In this document: piece after piece, positions 22,844 to 33,981 of the stretch
Layout of the letters: every line of letters begins with the position of its first letter
Position numbering within the stretch: the first letter of the stretch is position 1
Assembly (NCBI GenBank): GCA_021399445.1
Contig: JAJTUQ010000002.1
Coordinates: 8,122,001 to 8,186,000, forward strand
Direction of reading: 5' to 3'
Length of the DNA stretch: 64,000 nucleotides
Source of the DNA: Xylogone sp. PMI_703
Lineage: Eukaryota > Ascomycota > Leotiomycetes
The notes under the pieces: generated by a model
Database searches by the model: none
Told to the model about the DNA's origin: nothing
Seen by the model: only the letters and a program-made list of their open reading frames with translations
Translations under genes and position numbers: made by a program

Positions 22844-24469
22844 TTACGTAAGCAATATCTTTGACAATTCCTTATTAGGGTCCCCGGCGGCCCAAGACCA
22901 GCTTGGTGCTTGATACTCTTCTTTTAAAGTTTCAGGAAGCCAAGGTTCAACAGGGCTTGTATGCCAGAAGAGACTATCAGGCAATAAAGCTTCCCATATG
23001 CCAGCAAGATAATCAGAGCCATTAACATGCTGAGAGAACATGGATGCAATTCCTGCCAAGGCTGGTAGCTTGTCCTTCGGGTATGTAAGAAGCAGCTGCG
23101 AGTATGTAGATATTATGTCTTCCCAAGTATTGAGAAGGTTTCCTTGTGAAATCTGCTCGAGAGTAGGTCTTACTAAGGTCATATCATCTTGGCTAGTATT
23201 CGGTCGATGCAGCTGTTCTCCACATTTGCACTTTAGGGAAGATGTACATTCCCAAAATATCTCCCTTTTGTGGAAAATGAGCAACTCGTGGCGACAAAAG
23301 ACGTTCTTGATAAACCCAGGCTCGAGATAGCTATTGTTATAGCTTAGTAAACACTTATATTTGTTAGTCTTATAAGTATTCTCACCAATGGAATTCCCCA
23401 TGGAACATTGCCTCCAGTAATGTCTAAATGGGCATCGCTTATATCCACATCGCACTGATCCTGACGAACATAAACACTTCCGTGTTCTACATTCCTTGCA
23501 TTAATCCTATGATATGCCGAGGTTGGATATTCAGCAATACAGCCGCCACTACAATTTAACGAGCTAATCGCTGCAATTGTCAGATAAGATCCTGCACATA
23601 TAAATGCCATTTTGCTCGCTTCTATCTCCCAATCTTCAGGATTGTCCTGAACAATGCATGGCGAGTCAATCCAAAGGAAGCGTACGCCAAGAGTCCGGGT
23701 TATTATTACAGCGTGCTGAAATGTCATCGGAAGCTCTGTCATCTTGATTTCACGAAATCTTTCTGACAAATTGCCCTTAGTTGTTTTGCATGGGTGCTGG
23801 TTCCCCCATCGATGACTAAGTGTCATGTACGGTGTAGTAAAATCGCTAACAGGTTTGACTAGCCTAATTGTTGGATTGATAAGCCCAGTCTCTAGATCTA
23901 GAAGGCGACCAGGTATTGTCATTTGCTTGTTAATATTTTCTATACAATTTGAATGGTTTGCATCAAATTCTTTCAAACAAGACGCAAGCCAGTCAGTTGC
24001 TGCATTCAACCTTGATTCCACAGATTGAGGAAAGAGTTCATCCTGGTGAGGTATTGTGGCCTGAAGTTTGTCCCAAGGCCTAGGTGTTTGTACATCTGTT
24101 TCCATGTTAGGTAAAGCAACTCTCGAGGTTCATTCCATTTATTACCTTTGAGACGGGAGAAATCTATACATACATGGTCTGCTGATCTAGGGCGACGATC
24201 CTCCGACGATCCTCCTTCTCCCAGCAGACAACCGTTGCAACCGACTGGCCCTCGCGAATGCCCTTGATTGTCAACTTCACAAACGGCCCTTCTAAATCAG
24301 TGTTACTTAGCACTCGATTAATCCCTTCCAATATAATGTAGCAAGTTGGACACCCGCCTCGGACTGTCTCTTCTAGTTCTATGTAAGGAAAGGGTATAGT
24401 GTCGGTTCGAAATTCATATAGGCGGCAACAGACAGGACAGCTTAATACTTCTGAGGTTGGGTCATCCAT
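22844..24469 (-). pseudogene. HET-domain (heterokaryon incompatibility) gene with a frameshift and short C-terminus
   Basis: Minus-strand exons about 24469-24174, 24121-23386 and 23330-22844. The HET motifs appear in order: YMTLSHRWG, then LGVRFLWIDSPCIVQD, then (third exon) SRAWVYQERLLSPRVAHF. Just after VAHF, near 23272-23276, one extra C shifts the frame; the family sequence resumes in another frame as HKREIFWECTSSLKC and runs to APSWSWAAGDPN, then a stop. No intron can explain a one-base shift. After the SWSWA motif most HET proteins run on for many more residues, so the C-terminus is also short. HET proteins trigger non-self recognition and cell death on hyphal fusion. The first junction (donor GTATGT at 24173, acceptor CGAG at 24122) is less certain than the second (23385-23331). 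Confidence 0.8.
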
Positions 24470-25270
24470 CGGAAAAGCTATAGCTGCAGCAATAAGCAGA
24501 GAATTTAGGATGGCTTGGTCGGCGCCTTAGAAGGGGTATAAGAAGCCACGTCAGTTTATATGTAGTGTAATCTCTAATCGTGATATTTAGGGCTGTCAGG
24601 AAGATGGTCTGTGCAGTAGGATTACGGACGTAGTATTTAAGTGGGCCTATACCTCACTGTCGCTACCTCACTGTTGTTATCCTATATTTGTCACCGTTTG
24701 GTGTTGACTTTCTATATAACTGTTAGAGTGCCCTTGGTAACTCAATTAAGCATATACCTTGGTGCATGTTTGCCTGCCTTCCACTGGCTGAGTGATCAGT
24801 TTATAGTAACAGGGTGGGGGATAAGAAGTGTGGGTCCCACTTTCGGAGTCGCTTTATTCGGCCTGTTCGGCTTCTTGACTGATAAGTTGAAAAATGTTGC
24901 AGTTTCCATGCAATGTCTTGTGGATTGGATATACTTTAGGAGTTATCGATTGATATGAATAATCCATAATGTGTATACCCGTCAGTGCTCTGGTTTCTTG
25001 AATCATATACATTGTCCTTTGTCGTACTACGACTAATTTTATCTGATAACGCTATATTACTGTACGCTCCCGTGTGACGAATTCACCGAGAGTAAACTGG
25101 TGTCAAGTAAAAGATATATTTAGATATAAATTAACCCTTAACCCCTACTACTGCGCTATCTCAATTTCTTTATTCAATAACTAACCAAACTTTGACAGTT
25201 CTCAAAGTAACTTTCTCTTTATGCAAAGTGTATTTTATTGCCTTGGCCTCTAATTTTAGTAACTTTAATC
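24470..25270. other. Intergenic with one unexplained hydrophobic frame
   Basis: A plus-strand frame at 24641-24958 is strongly hydrophobic, with two or three membrane-like stretches (for example FGVALFGLFGFL), but it starts only at GTG and matches nothing I know, so it is not called as a gene. The rest is spacer between two divergent relics. Confidence 0.35.
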
Positions 25271-26981
25271 ATGTCTCTAGAAGTGGAGAGAGGAAGTTAT
25301 GTAACAAATAGGACGCTAGTGGAGAAGTCACCAGTTGTTGCCAGGAATCCCTCTAACAAGAAGCGGGAACATCCAGTACATATCAACTTTCTAGAAGGTG
25401 GCATGAAGGCACGGATAGTCGCCATTAGCGCATCAGGCATTTTGTTCTGCACTTTTGGGTATGTTAATGCGTTCGGGTATCTGATCTTGGCATTGAAGAG
25501 CTAAAACTATCTAACAATACTACCAGTATTTACTAGCCAATCGGATAGTGCGCTCAACCGGACTACTTCACTTCTTTACCTTATTTTCCACCCGATATAT
25601 AAGGCACTAAGTAGTATCGGCGTCGCATAAATCAACAATTCTTAAAGATATTGTACTTATTATAATCTAGTTAGTAGTTGATGAATGAAAGTTGATACTA
25701 ATATATAATTAAATGATAATTTCAAGAAATTTTTATGTTGTTAAGGGAGAAAATCCCGGGGGAAAAGGTGTCCGATCGAGCGCACTCCGATTGGCTAGTA
25801 AATACTATAGTGTCTTCCAAGAATACTATCAATCTCATCAGCTCGCTAGCGTATCACCTTCGACTATGCCTTGGATTGGTTCTATTCAGATCTTTTTGCT
25901 CTTTGCTGGGAGATTAGTGGTTGGTCCCGTATTTGATCGTTATGGTCCTATAGTATAACTACTTAACCTTCTTATCTACTACAAGCTTTGCTAACTAAAT
26001 TTCCAGGTTCTCTGGCCTGTTATAGTAGCCCACCTTATTTCAATCTTTATGACTGGTATATGTACGGAAGTTTACCAGTTTATACTTGCCCGAGGCATTC
26101 TTGGTGGTAATGTAATGGGAATGCTTAACGCACCTCCTATAGCTGCAATCGGACAATATTTCAACAAGAAACGTAGTACTGCAATGGGTATAGCTGTCGT
26201 AGGCTCTTCTATTGGTAGGGTGGATTTTCTGATAGCACTGAGCCAGATGCTGGATAGTTCATCTCTTAATTTTGGCTGGAGTATCCGTATATGTGGTTTC
26301 ATTATCCTTCTTTTGGTTATGCCCGCGACCATGGGTATCAAGTCGTGGCTTCCTTCTCGGAAAGAGCGACTATTCCTTCCTTCTGCCTTTTAACGAATCA
26401 CTATTTCTTGGTATTGTCGGATTAGTTTTCATTATAATTATAGGCGTTTTCTTTCTCTTATTCTTTTTTCATTCTTATGTTATATCTAATGGTATAAGCC
26501 TGAGGCTAGCTGGACATTTACCCTCTATTATTAACGGTGCCTCTTTCTTCGGTCGCGTGATCCCTGGTATCACGGCCGATAAAATCGGTAATCTTAACAC
26601 ATTTGCGCTGTTGGACTCAGTATTGGTATTCTCATCTTCTGCTTTCCGGAGCCTCAAAGTAATGCTGTTATTATTACTTTCTCGGTCTTTTACGGTTTCA
26701 CCTATGGAGGCATTGTCTTGCTTATGTCTGTCGTCTTGGCAATGGTATCAAAGAATCTTAGGGATATGGGTACTTGTATGGGCATGGGAAAATTTGTTAT
26801 TATATTTAGGGCGTTGATGGGTCCTCCAATTGAGGGAGCCTTTGTTTCACATTATCATGGATTTAGCGAAGTTTCCGTTTTTAGTGGTATAGTGGTTATT
26901 ATTGGTGCCCTTGCTATTGGCTCTACAAAGTTCTTTAACAGAAACGGGTATCTTTGGAAACGTCTAAGTTCTAAGTGCTAA
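25271..26981 (+). pseudogene. MFS monocarboxylate-type transporter, frameshifted
   Basis: Exon 1 is 25271-25476, exon 2 25811-25952, exon 3 from 26007. The protein follows fungal monocarboxylate-permease-like MFS transporters: VNAFG then VFQEYYQSHQL, MPWIGSIQIFLLF, GPVFDRYGP, GIAVVGSSIGR, GWSIRICGF, then (second frame) NGASFFGRVIPGITADK and (third frame) GFTYGGIVLLMSVVLAMV and GPPIEGAFVSHYHGFSEVS. The first frameshift is at about 26388-26391, where one extra T creates TAA; the second is at about 26605-26625. Intron 1 is 334 nt because it holds a MITE-like insertion; intron 2 (25953-26006) is normal. In working form it would have been a 12-helix plasma-membrane carrier. Two indels make it almost certainly non-functional. 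Confidence 0.85.
25525..25806. mobile_element. MITE-like insertion in an intron, about 282 bp
   Basis: The left end AGTATTTACTAGCCAATCGG (25525-25544) matches the reverse complement of the right end (GATTGGCTAGTAAATACT, ending 25806). Similarity continues about 10 more bases inward through a GTGCGCTC block. The interior is AT-rich and non-coding. A perfect branch and acceptor (CTAACAATACTACCAG) lies immediately at its left edge, so it probably inserted at the original intron-exon junction. The acceptor now read is CTATAG at 25805-25810, just outside or at the right end. Confidence 0.75.
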
Positions 26982-28259
26982 AAAGTGGCAAGTGGAGGAA
27001 TTAAGGTTTGGTCTCTCAAAATCTAGTTTATATAACACCCTGCTTCTTGAATGCCCTGGATATTGAAGTTGTACTGCTGCTTTTGCAATGCCCTGATAAG
27101 TTTTGAGCTTGGCTTGTGCATTACAAATGAATGGACTCCTGTTGAAACCATGCCATGTGCTCTTCTGCCACGATGTGGCGTAACAAAGGAACAAGAGCGA
27201 GATTCGATCCAAGCTACGAAGAGCGTCTCACCATTTCAGTATTTGGACCTACGCTACCTAAGTACCGTCCCTACCTGGTTTACCAGCCCCGAGGTGCCCT
27301 GTTCGGTCGTGCCATAATAGCATGTTTTTTCTGGATTGTGTAGGCCTCTGAATCGGTAGGGGTCTTTTCTGGAGGAGTAACAATCGTAGGCACTGCAACG
27401 AGCGAGAGACAATCTAGTCGGTCTAGAAGCCCGAGAACATGGCATACAGATGAATTGATTTTGTGCCCAATAATTTTCCAGAAGATAGAGTCTTTGGTTA
27501 AGACTGGCTGTGGTATTTTATTTGGAAAGAGTTGAGGGACCGAAATAAGGTTGAATGGTCCCATGGATGGGCAGTATTTAACATCAGTAAAGGTAGGTTT
27601 TGCAGGTTGACCATTTGGGCCGGGATAGTGATTTCATCAGTCCCCTTACCTTCGTACTTGATTCACGCCGCCACCTATACCTCCACAGGAAATAAAATCA
27701 CCACGGGCGAGCTGAGTGGAGTGGGTTAGGATTACATAGTTAGGGTCTCAGTCGCATGGTTAGTGCATCCTGTTAAAAATACCCACTAATTTTGAAGAAC
27801 TGTGGTTGGGTAGTTTGAGCCAAGGGCTTGGAGAAATCGTAAGACAAGTTGAACTGTAGCGATGGCTGTAGTAGCATACAGATCCTTTATTTTATTGTTG
27901 ATCTGTGGTTAGTGTAATTACTAAGCTGCCTCGGCAGCCACAGGTATTCGTGGTTTATCCAGGCTAGGTAGGTGCCTCCAGGCAAGTAGAATGGGTCTAC
28001 TGCTCAAGGCACTTGGAGCGTAGATATAGAGATGTATCTCTCCATGCGCTCGTCTACCATGCAAGTTCGCTCGGCCTCTCGAGCTGAAGTTATCATCATG
28101 TTAGGGTCATGGCCATGATAAAGCAGTTGTTGGAATAAACCACAATATTAAAATTTTGAATCATTTACCTATCCTCAATTAGATCTAGATCTTTGTCCGC
28201 TAACAACTTTCCATAGTGAACAACTTAAAAGATGCTTGAGACGGCCTCAGGCCTGGAGC
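26982..28259. other. Intergenic, no recognised gene
   Basis: A minus-strand ATG frame at 27564-27280 (94 residues) has no recognisable domain. Other frames here overlap it. I see no tRNA or repeat. The stretch 27900-28100 is GC-richer than its surroundings, with no clear reason. Confidence 0.35.
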
Positions 28260-29783
28260 TCAAGTTTTTGCCAATTCACATTCAATCAAACTTTCTGCGG
28301 TACTTGAAAATCTCCATATTTTTAGAACCTTCAATCCAGCTGCTTCAATTAGTTGCCGCCATTCACTCTCTCCTCGCTCCTTGGATGACACCATTGCCAT
28401 CATAATGATATCCAAGGCTGTCGTTTGCCAATCCGCATTGACATCTGGAATTACATTTTCATGTAGGAGTAATCTACTTTCCCCTGGTTTCATGGCTGCC
28501 TTCAGAATCTGTAGGATTTGTGTGCACTTCTCATCAGGCCAATCGTGAAGAACGGAATGCATATAATACGCACGGGCACCTGCGAGCTTATATTAACATG
28601 TACCAACACATATGCCATGGCTTAGTTCACCTTACCTTTGATAGTCTGTTCTGCAAAGAAATCATATTCCATAAGCTCGATCTTCCTACTCAGAGTATTA
28701 CCTCTAGCTTGCTTGATGACAATTGGCAGTTCTTGCAGGATGAATCGTCCAGGAGCTTCAGGGAAACAGCTCACAAGTTTCTGAAGATCATGACCAACTC
28801 CTCCCCCAACATCAACCCAAGTCACTAGGTCCGGAGTATGCTCTCCGAGAGTTTCGCGCTTGAACAATTGATCTTCTAGAGGATAGAAGCCAGGATCCAT
28901 CCAGCTGGGGCGACCCTGGTTGTATGCACTCATATGATTGTTAAAGTTCTCAAATACATGATTTGTCTGCTTTTTTGCCCACGTGAACCAGTGCTCGGAG
29001 GTGCTATTGGCGTACTGGAAAGGCCCATTCATTGGATCTGTTGGGTTAGCATAATTGTTATGAGCGAAATATTCTGGGAGTCGATATATTCCTGGAATAG
29101 CACCCTTTCGCCTAAAGCAACATTATAAGCTTGATGATGCGATAAGGATTGTGCACCAAGTGTTCTAGCGTTGAGATTAAGACCTACATGTATGGGAAGG
29201 CATCAGCATACTTAGATACTGATAGTACTAAGGACAAATTCGTAATCTGATATTGATCTGGACCTGTTTCGCGTACCACTTCCATTGCAGCGAGATGTCT
29301 CATTAGCCGAACTGTAGATTCTATTATCAGAGATACAGTGAAGTACATATATTTTCATGTAGTACAAAGCTTACCAACTAGGGCAGGATCGCTGTCGCTT
29401 TTCTTAGATAGCTGATTAACGTTCATCTCCATATACTTTTCGTTTTTCAGCAGACCAAATATGCCTAATTGGACTGCTGTCTCAATCGTAGCAAAAAGAG
29501 TGGGCTACTTATCATTAGAGATGTTCAAAGGACGAAAAGAAAGAAGGAAATATGGGTCATCTACCTCAGCCCAGCTATGCCTCAGAATTCTCTCCATAGG
29601 CGTTTCAAGGGCCAATGTCAGTGAGCGGGCGGCTCTCAATAATTTAACTCGTTGTTGAGTATCATCTGAAGATGAAGAGGAGGCATACAAAGATATTTCA
29701 TCAACGAGAGGGCGGACTCTGTTCCAGTCACAGGGTGACGTTGCCGTTGAATCAATATCGAAAGGAGCTTGTCTATGCCCCAT
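28260..29783 (-). CDS. SAM-dependent O-methyltransferase
   Basis: Five exons on the minus strand: 29783-29565, 29504-29375, 29320-29188, 29111-28636, 28579-28260 (425 residues). Introns are 60, 54, 76 and 56 nt and all junctions keep frame: HSWAE/PTLFATIETAV, DPALV/ESTVRLMRHL, DAFPYM/RKGAIPGIYRLP, TIKG/ARAYYMHSVLHDW. The dimerisation domain comes first, then the SAM-binding VDVGGGVGHDL, and the catalytic-base region HSVLHDWPDEKC with its His. This is the class of fungal O-methyltransferases related to the sterigmatocystin 8-O-methyltransferase. It methylates hydroxyls of small aromatic molecules in the cytosol. The frame is intact, unlike the transporter beside it. The first in-frame ATG is used; the donor in intron 4 (GTAGGT) is the least certain. 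Confidence 0.88.
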
Positions 29784-32079
29784 ATTGACAATGTGTTGTA
29801 TAATTGATGTTAAAACAATGATTGACAAGAGCTCTATCCACGGTGGCCTGTTTTAGAGCGTTACGAATTGGTAGCACAAGCCTAGGGAGTAAAGCTGTAT
29901 ATCAATCTAGAGAAAGGGACGAGAAAGTGAAAATGAGAGAGACTGTGGTAGATGGTAGAGAGAAGGGAAGCCATCGTCTCAAAAATCATTATCTCCTCCC
30001 CAAAGTGGCCAGGTGGTAGCTTCCACACATAGCCCGTCCAACGGGATCAATCACTCAAAACAAGTTGGGGCGGACTGGATAAGGGATGTTCGCAGCCAAC
30101 AGCGACATGGCCATTGGTCGAAACCAGTGATTGTTCGTCCTGTATCCACACCTGCAAAATCTCAATAGGTGCTCTGAAATTAGATGAGGTAGCGGCAGTT
30201 ATAGCTAGGATACTACCCCTTTGGAGACTGCTGAATATCTATTCGTAAGTCATGATCAATTCCGATGACAGTCTATGCTCAAGGCTTTCCTAGATCGGAA
30301 GACCGCGCGTCTTCTCCACTAGAAGCCAGCTACACGCTACAATTGTCTCCATTGCTTTTCTCTAATACTACAAACTTAGCGGTTTCCTTTCATGTCTCAA
30401 CACTACTGGAAACCTGCACCCTAGTAGAACGCTTCAAAGAATGTCCCCTACCTTGTTAGGTGTCCCAAATTTTTACTAGGGACGCAATTCAGCTGCGATC
30501 TGGCAAACTGAGATACTCGTCTATCATTGCAGAATGCGCCTGGAAATTTCAGCGATTGTCTGTCAACTATCGTCACCCGGATAGACTCTATTGTAAAGCT
30601 TGCTTTTCCCACCCTGGCCAAAAGGCGCTTGCAAGAGGCAGCAGTTGGAAACCTTCGGGTAAGTCGCAGATCGTCTGGTAGAATGAATCTAACAATCTAC
30701 CATAGTCACGACCAAGGAAGAGGCCTGCCCCCTGAGTTTGGAGGCGTCAGCCTAGTAAGCTACGTAACAAATTCATAGTTTTCATAAATCAAGATGCGCT
30801 ACTACCCTTCTAATTCTTGTCTGATTTGCCTAGTTTATGCTTTACTGAGAGTGGTTGCTTACCGGGAGTGGCTGCTTACCGGGAGTGGCTGCTTACTGGG
30901 AGTGTTTGCTTACCGGGAGGGTTGAGTCCTGAGCTACATGAAAGCCAGAGATAAACACTGACCCTCACCTGTCACTCTAAATCACCAGACCCCAGCTTGA
31001 GGCTTTTTTTTTTAGTACATACTCAAAACAAGTTCATGGGATTCTTCTGCGTATCTTGTAACCCCGTACAAATCCTAACCTCGGTCTAGCCGAAGTTTGA
31101 GTACTTATGCACGAAAATAACTTTTGCAAGAGCATACTGTTGGACCTAATCTTGATCCGCCAATTGGAGCTAAAGGACATCATTTTCAGTTTGAATACGA
31201 TCGAGAATAAATGCATAACTTGCAGAGGTCCCTACCATTGCTACCAGTTTAAGGGATTTGTTTCATCGTTGTAAAATTGCTGGTAGGTAGATTGAGGGTA
31301 GGAATAGGGCATACCTAAATCTACTTGCATTTTAGGTCTGGCCTAGGAATAATATCAGGAGCGAATCAGAACGAGGACACCCATCAGGATAATGCTTGTC
31401 GAATAATCTGACAATGGGATCCTTAAAGGCACTACACCATTACATTCCAGATTACTCATATTCAAGGTCCTCGATGAAATAGACCCTGATTTGGGGTGCG
31501 ACAAAACCGACTCCTGGCCACCAACAACGGACAGCCGTGGAAACTAAAATTATGAAATAGGCCGCCGCAGAACGCGCAGTACACGTAGATATCATAGCAT
31601 CCTGTCTTCGAAAATCTTTACTAGGGGGTGTTGAAAGAATAGACAGGACAGGACAGGAAGTTATATTGAATGCTGACGACAATTAATTGATTAATGGATT
31701 TATTTATACTTATGTCGGGATAAATGATAACCAGCAAGCAATTTAAATAAATGTTCAATGTGATTCGGACTAAAACTAATTTGTGGGTTGTTTATTGGCT
31801 CTTATCTCTCTCTCCGTGTGTGTGAAGCGGCCATTTTAGTGTTCCCGGTGTTTGGAAACCTACTGTATATTCCTAACCTTTGCTTCCTGATGTGTGTGAG
31901 GCGCGGCTACTAACAAGTCCTCATTGTACACCGGGCAAAGTACACAGAAGTGAGGAGCAGAAATGCCGCTATCTATCCAGGACTTTAGCTAGACTTGCTG
32001 CCCAACTATTTATGATAATCATTTTCATTTCAGCCGCCAGCTGGTTCTATAAGCGCAGTTGTATTACCATGCTGCTCGT
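29784..32079. other. 2.3-kb intergenic region
   Basis: Upstream of the methyltransferase. Plus-strand frames near 30265-30460 and 30527-30778 look weakly protein-like (for example DSIVKLAFPTLAKRRLQEAA), lie in different frames, and may be a decayed gene; I cannot name it. A 17-bp minisatellite lies at 30845-30921. A polyA/T tract is at about 31005-31015. Nothing else recognised. Confidence 0.35.
30845..30921. repeat. 17-bp tandem repeat, about 4.5 copies
   Basis: Consensus unit CCGGGAGTGGCTGCTTA, four full units starting at 30845, 30862, 30879 and 30896, then a partial unit. Copies 1 and 4 differ by a few bases. Because 17 is not a multiple of three it is unlikely to be coding. Confidence 0.8.
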
Positions 32080-33981
32080 TTATGCTATACTCGATTGTCT
32101 TTTGATCACCGAGGCCACATTTTTTATCTGTGCCAGGACCACCTCAGCAATAGGCCATACCTGAGCAAAGAGCTTCATGATCCCAATGTTGAGACGAATG
32201 CTCTGCCTCGCAACCTCATTGTCCAAGCCCAAGCCTGTCCAGCTCGCAAGATGGATCAGTGTAGCCAGGGTCACAACACAAGCTAGGAAGTGTGAGTGGT
32301 AGCGCATGTCCGTGAGGTGACGAACTTGCTTAGAGATCGAAGCTGCAGCGTGCAGCGTGCGGGCCGTGTGCTTGTTGCTAGGTTGGTCTTTGTTTGTGCG
32401 CAGGTAAGGAGTACAAGCTGTGATTACGCCAGGAGGTAGGATGAGGTCGGAGTAGGGACTATGTAGTACTATGGCGCAACTAGGATGGGATTAGAGTTTG
32501 TTACTATCTGAGGAAGATTCCATGGGAGACTTACAAATTGGCTATCATATGGGCTTGCAAGAGCATTTCATCGACGTGGCCATCTCTTGAGGTGAATTCC
32601 CGTTTTGAACTGGGTAGATGAAGAATCCAGTTGACGAGCATAGTATCTGCTTGGTCAACTTGGATTTTATCTGGTGAGTCCGTATTTTGCACTTTAAGAA
32701 TCTTGCCTAGGGTGCGGATAGCGTCGATCCGATAGGCGAAGGAAGAAAATTCCCAATCTTCCGATGAAAATACAGCATTATCAAGATCTGACAATAAACG
32801 TGAACAGGGTATTTGCTAGGTCAAAATCAGCCTTTTATAGTCATCATTTTGACGGGTATATTTTGATTTAACAAACCTCAGAATCATATTCACTCTCTTC
32901 GCAAGGTAATGGTACATCACTTTCCCTATCATAGAGGTCAAAGTGATGGATCGGGCAAACACCCGCAAGTATCCCATCGAGTACGTAGATCTCCCACCAC
33001 GTCCTGCGCCAGCTCTCTTCTAGCACGGGGTCACCTTCACCATGGTCCGTGGCGTACTCCTTTCGATGCATGCCGAGTTCCAAAGCCAAATCGCCAGCCA
33101 TACGTAGAAACTTTGTAGATTCCTGGTACAGACCATTTGCATGCAATCCGATTCCAAAGAGTAGCATAGCCTGCACTGTATATCCATCCTGAGGCGTGTA
33201 CTCGTTGAAGAGATTGTCTAAAGTATCTCCGCATGATCCTGTGGCGATGCTGCTAATAAAGAAGGAGCTGTTGAATATGACCGCACATTCGAGATGGTAC
33301 GGTACTGAACCTTCGCTAAGCCTCCTCTCGAATCTTCTGCGTGGAAGCAGTACCGGATGCGTATGATGGAAGAAACGAAAGTACGCGTCTACGTAGATGG
33401 ATGCAGAGATAAGTCTTGACTGCAAAGAGAACGAGCTAGGGGATTGGAATGAGGAATTGGTCATAGGCGTAAGAGGACTATAAATAAACATTAAGCCCCC
33501 CCTCCATTGCTGATCGCGCCAGTCTGCGTTGTTGAGTGCTGCTTCGTGAGTTGGTAGGGCAAAGGGAGAATCGGGCGAGGGCGTTAATAGCTCAACTTCT
33601 GATGTTTCCGTCAAGCTTGGTGTGACAGAAGATAGCATGTCTCGTCTGTTTTGACAGTCTACCAGTCTCAGTAGGTTATATACAACTGTAGAGACAAAGG
33701 ATTATACTTATTAGTGGCCGATCAACAGGGACACTATGCCTCAATTGGGTTTTGGTAAGCCTGCGCTCCCCTTGCCTTGATCTAGCATATATGCACTCAA
33801 GTGCATCCAAAGTGCAGCGTGAGCAAGGCGTCAGGCCATTGCATTTCACATGTCGTTCTCGACATGTTTGACAAGCCGGGCGACGGCCCACAGGGATGCT
33901 CTTTAGCTGTATATCACTGCCAGCAAGGCACAAAGGACTGAATCCTGAGTGTGCTTCAACGACGCCTTGGTTGTTAAACAT
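32080..33981 (-). CDS. Zn2Cys6 fungal transcription factor
   Basis: Four exons on the minus strand: 33981-33735, 33685-32877, 32815-32535, 32479-32080 (578 residues). Introns are 49, 61, 55 and 55 nt or less where noted: 33734-33686, 32876-32816, 32534-32480. The binuclear zinc cluster is complete: Cys 37, 40, 47, 53, 56 and 63 (CQTCRERHVKC, then CSRCTLDALEC) with a basic tail. The middle region is the fungal-specific regulatory domain (SASIYVDAYFRFFHHTHPVL, AMLLFGIGLHANG, ELGMHRK, RRTWWEIYVLDG). Exon 4 adds the C-terminal helix (HFLACVVTLATLIHLA, KLFAQVWPIAEVVL). The first intron (donor GTGTCC) is weakest; skipping it would truncate the protein. It is a nuclear DNA-binding regulator and a candidate local regulator of the methyltransferase and nearby cluster genes (inference). 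Confidence 0.88.

Noticed and set aside
24641..24958. Hydrophobic 105-codon plus frame
   Set aside because: No ATG start, no recognised membrane-protein family; AT-rich T-strand sequence often yields hydrophobic frames.
27280..27564. 94-codon minus-strand ATG frame
   Set aside because: No known motif, no neighbours in frame; not enough to call a gene.
30265..30778. Possible gene in two plus-strand frames upstream of the methyltransferase
   Set aside because: Some stretches look protein-like but I could not join them with introns or match a family; mentioned only as a possible relic.
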